Shown here: positions 1-5,537 of the stretch, piece by piece | Numbering within the stretch: the stretch's first letter is position 1 | Layout: each line of letters opens with the position of its first letter | Source: a virus | IMG/VR virus record: IMGVR_UViG_3300033233_000175 | Span: 1 to 21,504 of that record | Strand: one strand, 5' to 3' | DNA length: 21,504 nucleotides | Program-made: the position numbers and the translations under genes | Notes under the pieces: model-generated | Told to the model about the DNA's origin: nothing | What the model saw: only the letters and a program-made list of their open reading frames with translations | The model's database searches: none

Positions 1-1848
1 ATCTATAGCGAAGGTGATGAGGGCTATGAGGCAACCGAAACGCTGGTTGGTCACAAGTTTTCTACATTGACAAAAATTGCCACCCTGCGGTCGATGGAAG
101 GCAACTACAAACGCGCCGAGCTGACCACCTTTGACGAGGTAGAGGATCGGACGTATGAGTTCCCATTCAGTTCTGAGTTTCCTGTTTCTAGGTATTTCGG
201 CAACGAGATCCTGAGCCATGAGATGAAGGCTGCAGATCTCAGCCGCCTCAACGATGGCGCGCCGCTGCTGTTTAATCACAACCCCGACCGAGTAATTGGT
301 GTGGTTGAGAAGGCATATATTGACGGCAACAAGCGCCGCGGTTATGCCCGCGTGCGCTTTAGCCGCAATGCTTTCGCTCAGGAAATCTTGAGCGATGTGA
401 AGGATGGCGTTCTCCGAAACGTCTCCTTTGGCTATTCCATTGACAAAATGGAAGAGCGCGGCAGTGGTGACTTTGTTGCTACTGCCTGGTCACCTTATGA
501 GATCAGTGTTGTTTCAGTACCGGCTGATCCCGGTGTTGGGATTGGCCGATCTTTTAAGACTGACAAACCTGCTGCTTCGGCAGCACCATCCCACGATCCC
601 ATTCCTCTCATGGAAAACACCGCCCCCGATCTGGCTGTGGTGCGGGCCGAAGCCGTTGAGGCTGAGCGCACCCGCATCGCTGAAATCTCTGCACTCTGCA
701 GCACGCATCAAATGACCGATCTTGGTCGTCAGTTGGTGGAGTCTGGTCGTTCAATCGACGAGGCCCGCGCCGCTGTTCTAGATAAACTCAACGTACCCCA
801 GGAGACTGTCAACATGAGCGCCGCTGAAATCGGCCTTACCGCACAGGAGAGCCGTAAGTTCTCCTTCCTGCGTGCCATCAACTATCTAGCCAACCCGACC
901 GATCGTTCAGCCCGTGAGGCTGCTGCTTTTGAGATCGAAGCATCTGACGCTGCAGCTGCAAAGCTGGGCCGTCAATCGCGTGGCATCACCATCCCTCAGG
1001 ATGTGCTGCGCCGTGACCTGAACGTTGGCACTGCTTCAGCTGGTGGCAACCTAGTCGCTACTGAGCTTGATGCTGGCAGCTTCATCGACCTGCTGCGCAA
1101 TGCATCGGCACTGGATCAAGCTGGCGCCACCGTGCTGACCGGCCTAACCGGCAACGTCGCCATCCCCCGCCAATCCGGCGCTGGCACCGCCTACTGGGTG
1201 GCTGAATCTGGTGCTCCTACCGAGAGCCAGCAATCCATTGATCAGGTGAGCCTGACCCCTAAAACGGTTGCTGCTTTCACTGACTACAGCCGCCGCCTGA
1301 TGCTCCAGTCGAGCATCGACGTGGAGAACATGATCCGCACTGACCTGGCCACCGTTCTTGCACTCAAGATCGATCTGTCTGGTCTTTACGGCACCGGCAG
1401 CAACAGTGAGCCCCTGGGTCTCAAGCTGACCACCGGCGTCGGCACCGAAGACTTCGCTGCTGATGCTCCTACCTTCGCCGAGGTAGTGGCGCTTGAAAGC
1501 GACGTGGCAACCGCCAACGCATTGATGGGCAGCCCTGTCTATCTGATGAACGCTGCTATGCGCGGCAACCTGAAGACCACGAAGAAGGACGCCGGCTCCG
1601 GCATCTTCATCATGGAAAACGGCGAAGTCAACGGTTACCCCGGCGTGCTATCCAACCAGGTAGCAGCTAATGATCTGTGGTTCGGCAACTTTGCCGATCT
1701 GATCATTGGTTACTTCTCCGGCTTGGATTTGATGGTGGACCCTTACACCCATAGCACCTCCGGCACTATCCGGGTTGTGGCTATGCAGGATGTAGACATC
1801 GCTGTTCGCCATCCTGAATCCTTCACCCGCGGCAACAACACCCTCTGA
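1..1848 (+). CDS. HK97-type prohead protease fused to major capsid protein (5' partial)
   Basis: The frame is open from the first base of the window, so the gene probably starts upstream; TTG at 67 or ATG at 94 are possible starts but neither has a convincing ribosome site. Numbering from TTG 67, residues about 15-165 match the S78 prohead protease fold: His71 in LLFNHN, Ser120 in RNVSFGY and Glu145 in PYEISVVSVPADP form the expected catalytic triad. Residues about 180-250 are helical and charged, like a delta (scaffolding) domain. Residues 250-593 are an HK97-fold major capsid protein, with recognisable TASAGGNLVATEL (N-terminal) and PLGL stretches. Protease and capsid are separate genes in HK97; here they are one polypeptide, an arrangement I know from other phages. 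The protease should mature the prohead by cutting the scaffold region. An internal start at 814 may also give free capsid protein. Confidence 0.93.
   Translation: MYSEGDEGYEATETLVGHKFSTLTKIATLRSMEGNYKRAELTTFDEVEDRTYEFPFSSEFPVSRYFGNEILSHEMKAADLSRLNDGAPLLFNHNPDRVIGVVEKAYIDGNKRRGYARVRFSRNAFAQEILSDVKDGVLRNVSFGYSIDKMEERGSGDFVATAWSPYEISVVSVPADPGVGIGRSFKTDKPAASAAPSHDPIPLMENTAPDLAVVRAEAVEAERTRIAEISALCSTHQMTDLGRQLVESGRSIDEARAAVLDKLNVPQETVNMSAAEIGLTAQESRKFSFLRAINYLANPTDRSAREAAAFEIEASDAAAAKLGRQSRGITIPQDVLRRDLNVGTASAGGNLVATELDAGSFIDLLRNASALDQAGATVLTGLTGNVAIPRQSGAGTAYWVAESGAPTESQQSIDQVSLTPKTVAAFTDYSRRLMLQSSIDVENMIRTDLATVLALKIDLSGLYGTGSNSEPLGLKLTTGVGTEDFAADAPTFAEVVALESDVATANALMGSPVYLMNAAMRGNLKTTKKDAGSGIFIMENGEVNGYPGVLSNQVAANDLWFGNFADLIIGYFSGLDLMVDPYTHSTSGTIRVVAMQDVDIAVRHPESFTRGNNTL
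800..816 (+). promoter_or_regulatory. Internal ribosome binding site and in-frame ATG for free capsid protein
   Basis: AGGAG lies at 800-804 and an in-frame ATG at 814-816, nine bases downstream, inside the protease-capsid fusion. Initiation here would give a 344-residue protein beginning MSAAEIGL, just after the protease and scaffold parts, which is about a full HK97-fold capsid subunit. The motif and frame are seen directly; use in vivo is inferred. Confidence 0.5.
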
Positions 1849-1850
1849 TC

Positions 1851-2060
1851 ATGTTGATCGAGGTCCTACGGCAAACAATGCTGGCGGGCCAGGTAGTTCG
1901 GATTGGGGATGTCCTTGAGGCCTCCCCTTCTGACGCCAGGCTTTTGATCGGCATTGGTAAGGCGATCAAGGTTGCCAACGTGGCAGCCACTATTGTTCAG
2001 GCAATTCAGCCTGAGCCTGCACTAAAACCACAATCCCCCCGACGGAGGGCTAAGCCATGA
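1851..2060 (+). CDS. Small post-capsid phage protein, unknown function
   Basis: A 69-residue protein that starts two bases after the capsid stop and overlaps the next gene by four bases. The pattern GQVVRIGDVLEASPSDARLLIGIGKA (split here: GQVVRIGDVLEA, then SDARLLIGIGKA) resembles a widespread class of short phage proteins with a 'ligand/KOW-like beta turn, then ...A..LI..GKA' layout found beside capsid or head-tail connector genes. The C-terminus is Pro- and Arg-rich (PRRRAKP). No ribosome site is seen before the ATG, so translation is probably coupled to the capsid gene. I cannot give a function beyond a likely virion-assembly accessory role. Confidence 0.75.
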   Translation: MLIEVLRQTMLAGQVVRIGDVLEASPSDARLLIGIGKAIKVANVAATIVQAIQPEPALKPQSPRRRAKP

Positions 2061-2440
2061 CGATTCAAAACCTAGGGACCAAAACCGAGGTCCTTAACTT
2101 CCTGCCTAATGATGTGGTGACAACTACTGTCACCGCCAGCACCGCCATCGACCTAGTGGATTATGAAGGCGACATCGCCGTGATCCTTTGCGCTGAGGCT
2201 GGCAGCTCTGGCGTTACCTACCTGGGCAAGCTGACCGAATCTGATACGTCTGGTGGGACCTACACCGATGTGACTGGCGGCGCGTTCACAATCACCACTG
2301 CCAACACCGCATCGGTTCAGAAGATCTCGGTCAACTCTGACAACATGAAGCGGTTTATCAAAGCAGTGGTAACGGTTGCAGGTGGCACTGGTGCCGGCGC
2401 TGTGACGATCGCCGGCCTGGGTTCCAAGAAGTACAGCTGA
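2057..2440 (+). CDS. Probable capsid decoration / head structural protein
   Basis: A 127-residue, Thr-, Val- and Ala-rich, beta-strand-rich protein. It has the pattern 'AIDLVDYEGDIAVILC...GVTYLGKLTESDTSGGTYTDVTGGAFT...KRFIKAVVTVAGGTG', which I recognise as a small beta protein commonly encoded right after capsid genes in siphoviruses. A strong site, GGAGGG, precedes the ATG by about eight bases. It overlaps its upstream neighbour at ATGA and its stop shares bases with the next ATG. Good initiation and position favour an abundant head-surface protein. Decoration is inferred from context; another head role is possible. Confidence 0.8.
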   Translation: MTIQNLGTKTEVLNFLPNDVVTTTVTASTAIDLVDYEGDIAVILCAEAGSSGVTYLGKLTESDTSGGTYTDVTGGAFTITTANTASVQKISVNSDNMKRFIKAVVTVAGGTGAGAVTIAGLGSKKYS

Positions 2441-2718
2441 TGGCGTTTACGGAAGACCTAAGCATCTTCCTTGCAGACTTCGGCGTCAGCTGCACAGCTG
2501 GCGCCGTTACTGCTTTGGGCATCCTTGACATGCCAGGCCAAGTGATCAGCGATGGCATGGTGCTGACTACTGATTACACCTTGACGGCGAAGGCTTCTGA
2601 CTTCGGCGCACTGATCCGCAACGATGCAATTACGGTTAATGCTGTGGCATACACCGTGCGCGAGGCAATGCTGCTAGATGACGGCAGATTTGTTCAAATC
2701 GCACTACAGAAAACATGA
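2440..2718 (+). CDS. Head-tail joining protein (lambda FII-like family)
   Basis: A 92-residue protein of the small beta-barrel head-tail attachment type, the family related to lambda gpFII. Features seen: N-terminal MAFTEDLSIFLADFGV, a middle with ILDMPGQVISDGMV, and a C-terminal pair of strands NAVAYTVREAMLLDDGRFVQIALQ typical of this fold (strand, 'y.V.e...ddG....l.L'). It would bind the completed capsid at the portal vertex and present a surface for the tail. Its place between the decoration gene and the tail terminator is the usual one. The start overlaps the preceding stop (TGATG), giving coupled translation. Confidence 0.75.
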   Translation: MAFTEDLSIFLADFGVSCTAGAVTALGILDMPGQVISDGMVLTTDYTLTAKASDFGALIRNDAITVNAVAYTVREAMLLDDGRFVQIALQKT

Positions 2719-3344
2719 GCGGTCCCTTCAAGGTCAACACACGCAGCCAATGGGGTGCACTCAACCCAGTGATGTTGGCTGGCGAGCCTGGCCTTGAAAG
2801 CGACACTGAGAACCTAAAGATCGGGGATGGTCGAACTACATGGTCTGGCTTGCCCTACTTCGGCAACCCTGGCTACTGGGGTTCGTTTTGGGATGAAACG
2901 TCGCAGGTGGCGGCGCTCGCCAATACGGCTTATGCGATCAAGCTGCGGCAAGTTGACACGGTAAGCCGTGGCACCAAGATCATTTCAAATGAGCGGATTA
3001 CTTTTGATCATCCCGGCATTTACAGCATTACGTTTTCAATCCAGTTCAGCAACACGGACAGCTCGATTCACAACATCAACGTTTGGTTGCGCAAAAACGG
3101 TGCTGACGTGCCGGCCAGCGACAGCCGGTTCAGCATCACTGCAAAGCATGGCATTCTTGATGGTAACGTGATCGGCACCGTTAATTTCGTGCTTGGGTTG
3201 ACGACCAACGACTACCTCGAAGTGATGTGGTCAACCGGCGACGTCGAGGCCTACATTCATGCTGAGGCAGCTCAAACAAGTCCCTTTGCCCACCCCAGCA
3301 TTCCCGGCATCATCTGCACCGTTGTCCAAGTTGCATCTGCTTAA
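2715..3344 (+). CDS. Fibre-like protein with Mtd-type N-terminus and C1q/TNF-like C-terminal domain
   Basis: A 209-residue two-part protein. Residues about 8-50 (W at 13, then MLAGEPGLESDTENLKIGDG and W..LPYF) match the short repeat-like N-terminal module found on many phage fibres and in the Mtd N-terminal family. Residues about 55-207 are a single beta-jelly-roll-like domain, with FDHPGIYSITFSIQFSN, VWLRKNGADVPASDSR and DYLEVMWST, that resembles the C1q/TNF-like trimeric domains of cyanophage fibre proteins. The gene overlaps the upstream joining-protein gene by four bases. It lies within the head-connector cluster rather than among the tail fibres, so a head fibre or collar whisker is plausible. 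Receptor or glycan binding is inferred. Confidence 0.75.
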   Translation: MSGPFKVNTRSQWGALNPVMLAGEPGLESDTENLKIGDGRTTWSGLPYFGNPGYWGSFWDETSQVAALANTAYAIKLRQVDTVSRGTKIISNERITFDHPGIYSITFSIQFSNTDSSIHNINVWLRKNGADVPASDSRFSITAKHGILDGNVIGTVNFVLGLTTNDYLEVMWSTGDVEAYIHAEAAQTSPFAHPSIPGIICTVVQVASA

Positions 3345-3347
3345 GCC

Positions 3348-3773
3348 ATGACCACCAAGCGCGAGACTATCCTTGCCGCGATCCGCACGGCGCTCACGGG
3401 CACTACTGGAGTGGGTACTCGCATCTATCGCAGTCGAGTGGAACCGTTGACCCGGCAGGAGAGCCCGGCGATTGTGGTTGAGCCCGTCAGTGATTCAGCA
3501 GAGCAGAACACTGCACTACCTACGCTGGATTGGAGCCTGACCGTTCGCGTTGCAATTATTGTTCGCGGTGATATCCCCGACCAAGTGGCTGATCCAATTG
3601 TTCAAAGCGCTCATGCCAAAATAATGGCGGACCTAAGCCTGGGTGGCTATGCCATTGACGTGCAGCCAATAAGCGTGACCTTTGACCTGCAAGAAGCAGA
3701 TCAACCTGCTGGCGTAATTTCAATGGATTACTTGGTGCGCTATCGCACTGCCGTTGCTAACTTGGAGGCGTAA
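3348..3773 (+). CDS. Tail terminator / tail completion protein (minor tail U/Z-like)
   Basis: A 141-residue protein of the phage tail-terminator type: an N-terminal helix (KRETILAAIRTAL), then VGTRIYRSRVEPLTRQESPAIVVEP, an edge strand LDWSLTVRVAIIVRG, a helix ADPIVQSAHAKIMADLSL, and a final strand MDYLVRYRT. These proteins form the hexameric ring that caps the tail tube and joins the head connector. It begins three bases after the fibre-like gene and precedes the tail-tube block, the expected place. Family assignment comes from layout and motif memory; lambda gpU-like and gpZ-like versions cannot be told apart here. Confidence 0.78.
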   Translation: MTTKRETILAAIRTALTGTTGVGTRIYRSRVEPLTRQESPAIVVEPVSDSAEQNTALPTLDWSLTVRVAIIVRGDIPDQVADPIVQSAHAKIMADLSLGGYAIDVQPISVTFDLQEADQPAGVISMDYLVRYRTAVANLEA

Positions 3774-3788
3774 CCAGTAGCTACGATA

Positions 3789-3953
3789 ATGGACGAGTAC
3801 TACGGCCAGGGGGGCACCTATCTGGTCAATGACAAAACCGGTAAGCGTAAGCTTCTTCCAGGTTCTCGCACCGAGCCATCCCCTGTAACCAGCACTGAGG
3901 TTCTGACCAATGCCACTCCTGACTCGCAAACGCCTGATTGTGGCGAAGATTGA
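3789..3953 (+). CDS. 54-residue phage protein between tail terminator and tail tube
   Basis: A short ORF, ATG 3789 to TGA 3951-3953, whose product begins MDEYYGQGGTYLVNDKTGKRKLL and continues Ser/Thr/Pro-rich to an acidic end (DCGED). The 'GQGG.Y.V...TG.RKL' pattern is one I associate with short proteins placed between tail-terminator and tail-tube genes in several siphoviruses. It fills the gap left after 3773 and overlaps the tail-tube gene start (3910) by 44 bases in another frame. No good ribosome site precedes it. Function unknown; a virion or tail-assembly accessory role is inferred from position alone. Confidence 0.65.
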   Translation: MDEYYGQGGTYLVNDKTGKRKLLPGSRTEPSPVTSTEVLTNATPDSQTPDCGED

Positions 3954-4842
3954 ATCCACTTACGGAACCGATCCAACGCCTACTGGCTCCAATGCTTTCT
4001 TGGTGCGCAATCTTGAAATCATTCCCCTTGAAGCGGAAACAGTCAGCCGCGATCTAGTGCGCCCATATCTTGGTGCATCAGATCAACTGCTGGCTGAGAC
4101 ACGGGTGAGCATGACCTTCGAGGTCGAGATGGCCGGCTCTGGCACCGCTGGCACCCCACCAGCCTATGGCCCACTGCTGAAGTCCTGCGGCCTGTCTGAG
4201 ACGATTGTGGCGAGCACCTCTGTGACGTATGCGCCTGTTAGCGCATCGTTTTCAAGTGTGACTATCTACATGAACGTTGATGGTATTCTTCACAAGGTTA
4301 CCGGTGCCCGTGGCACGTTTACGCTTTCCGGTGAAGTTAGCCAGATTCCAACAATCTCCTTTACGTTTACCGGCATCTATAACGCGCCTACTGACACAGC
4401 ACAGTTAACGCCGACCTACACCAACCAAGCCACTCCTGTTATCTTCAAAGAAACCAATACAAGTGGTTTCCAGTTGTTTAGCTATGCCGGTTGCCTGCAG
4501 TCCTTTAGTTTTGATATTGCCAATGAAATTGTCTACCGTGAATTGGTAGGTTGCGCCAAAGAAGTTCTGCTGACTAACCGCGCGCCCAATGGCACGGTCA
4601 TGATCGAGGCGCCCTTGCTTGCTTCAAAGGATTACTTTGCAGCGGCGATCGCTACTGCCACTGGCAACTTAACGTTCCAGCATGGTCAGACCGCTGGCAA
4701 CATTTTGACCTTTACAGCAGCTCAAGCGGATCTAGGCGGTCCAACCTACGCTGACCAAGACGGCATCCAAATGCTCAACATCCCTTATATTGCAGTGCCG
4801 ACTAGCGCTGGCAATAACGAGGTCAGCCTAGCCTTCACCTAA
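3910..4842 (+). CDS. Major tail tube protein
   Basis: A 310-residue protein with the tail-tube pattern: N-terminal LTRKRLIVAKIESTYGTDPTPTG followed by long alternating strands, a middle VDGILHKVTGARGTFTLSGEVSQ.P.ISF.FTG typical of phage tail-tube and T6SS-Hcp-like folds, and a C-terminal segment that could be a surface domain. GAGG lies nine bases before the ATG. Together with the terminator upstream and the chaperone downstream it forms the standard tail-shaft block. It would polymerise as hexameric rings around the tape measure. The length is above that of minimal tube proteins (about 150-250), which suggests an extra exposed domain; that part is inference. Confidence 0.85.
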   Translation: MPLLTRKRLIVAKIESTYGTDPTPTGSNAFLVRNLEIIPLEAETVSRDLVRPYLGASDQLLAETRVSMTFEVEMAGSGTAGTPPAYGPLLKSCGLSETIVASTSVTYAPVSASFSSVTIYMNVDGILHKVTGARGTFTLSGEVSQIPTISFTFTGIYNAPTDTAQLTPTYTNQATPVIFKETNTSGFQLFSYAGCLQSFSFDIANEIVYRELVGCAKEVLLTNRAPNGTVMIEAPLLASKDYFAAAIATATGNLTFQHGQTAGNILTFTAAQADLGGPTYADQDGIQMLNIPYIAVPTSAGNNEVSLAFT

Positions 4843-4859
4843 ACCACTGAGCACCTTGC

Positions 4860-5219
4860 ATGGCGTTTGTCCTTAAGCAGTCCGACACCTACGTCTGGCC
4901 GATCACCTTTGACATCCCCGTCGATGGTGGCCGCCATGAACGGCAAACATTGGACGGTGAGTTCAAGCGCCATCCACAGAGCAAGATCGGCCCAATGGTG
5001 GCTGAGCTGCAAAAGCTGGAGGATCTGGGCGACCTTGAGCGGATCACTGAGATGGCAGCCGATCTGCTGGTCGGTTGGTCAGGCGTGACTGGTGATGATG
5101 GCAAGGAGATCCCCTTCAGCCAGAAGGCACTGCATCAGCTTCTTGAAGTGCCCTTCCTTGCGGTAGCGGTGCTCAAGGCTTATATGGACAGCATCAAGGG
5201 AGCTAAGAGAAAAAACTGA
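4860..5219 (+). CDS. Tail assembly chaperone, short form (gpG-like)
   Basis: A 119-residue protein starting MAFVLKQSDTYVWPITFDIPVDGGRHE (seen as two parts: KQSDTYVWPITF and IPVDGG), with FKRHPQSKIGPMVAELQKLEDL and a basic tail KGAKRKN. This is the pattern of phage tail-assembly chaperones placed just before the tape measure. Such proteins coat the tape measure during tail-tube polymerisation and are not in the virion. The last codons AGA AAA AAC TGA contain a slippery heptamer, so part of the ribosomes should shift to the -1 frame and add the T-like segment coded at 5216-5536. Normal termination gives this short form. Confidence 0.9.
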   Translation: MAFVLKQSDTYVWPITFDIPVDGGRHERQTLDGEFKRHPQSKIGPMVAELQKLEDLGDLERITEMAADLLVGWSGVTGDDGKEIPFSQKALHQLLEVPFLAVAVLKAYMDSIKGAKRKN

Positions 5220-5251
5220 TAGACGCCGCCGAGCATTGGGCCGGTGGCGGT
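5196..5251 (+). promoter_or_regulatory. Programmed -1 ribosomal frameshift signal
   Basis: The heptamer A AAA AAC (5210-5216) is in the correct phase for the chaperone frame (codons AAA AAC) and is followed directly by TGA. AAGGGAG, an SD-like stimulator, lies at 5196-5202, seven bases upstream. GCCGCC at 5225-5230 can pair with GGCGGT at 5246-5251, a six-pair stem starting eight bases downstream. All three elements of the bacterial dnaX type are therefore visible. Slipping joins the 119-residue chaperone to 106 further residues, for a product of about 225. Confidence 0.88.
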
Positions 5252-5536
5252 ATCAAGGATGAAACGCAAGCTGATGCGGCAGTGCTTGGTCTGGTACTGC
5301 CAGAACAACCGCCAACTGACTTTGAAGTGTGGGAGGAAAACTGGTTAGCACTGGAGATGTTCCTGCGATGCCAGACGCAGTGGCGCACCACGATGAGTGG
5401 TGTGCTGGGTTTGGACTATGTTGTAGTGGCATGGCTGCTTAAACTGTACGAAGTGGAAAACACCCGCGCGTTGCTGGAGGATTTGCAAGTTATGGAAGCC
5501 GCAGCGATGATGGTGATCAACAGCCGGAGCAGCTGA
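5216..5536 (+). CDS. T-like extension of the tail assembly chaperone (gpGT-type, DUF1799-like), made by -1 frameshift
   Basis: This frame is open from the slippery site (first new codon CTG at 5216) to TGA 5534-5536 and has no well-placed start of its own; GTG 5282 falls inside the conserved part and lacks a ribosome site. The 106 residues begin LIDAAEHWAGGG and include WEENWLALEMFLRCQTQWR, then GLDYVVVAWLLKLY and LQVMEAAAMM, a pattern I recognise as the DUF1799 family. That family occupies the T position of G-T chaperones and recruits tube subunits to the tape measure. It ends one base before the tape-measure ATG. Best read as the C-terminal part of a fusion product. Confidence 0.85.
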   Translation: MIDAAEHWAGGGIKDETQADAAVLGLVLPEQPPTDFEVWEENWLALEMFLRCQTQWRTTMSGVLGLDYVVVAWLLKLYEVENTRALLEDLQVMEAAAMMVINSRSS

Positions 5537-5537
5537 G

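Noticed and set aside
2715-3344. Diversity-generating retroelement target (Mtd-like N-terminus)
   Set aside because: The C-terminal domain is C1q/TNF-like rather than C-type lectin, and no reverse transcriptase or template repeat is visible in the window.
5282-5536. Independent gene starting at GTG 5282
   Set aside because: No ribosome site precedes it, conserved residues begin upstream, and the frame is joined to the chaperone by a proper slippery heptamer.
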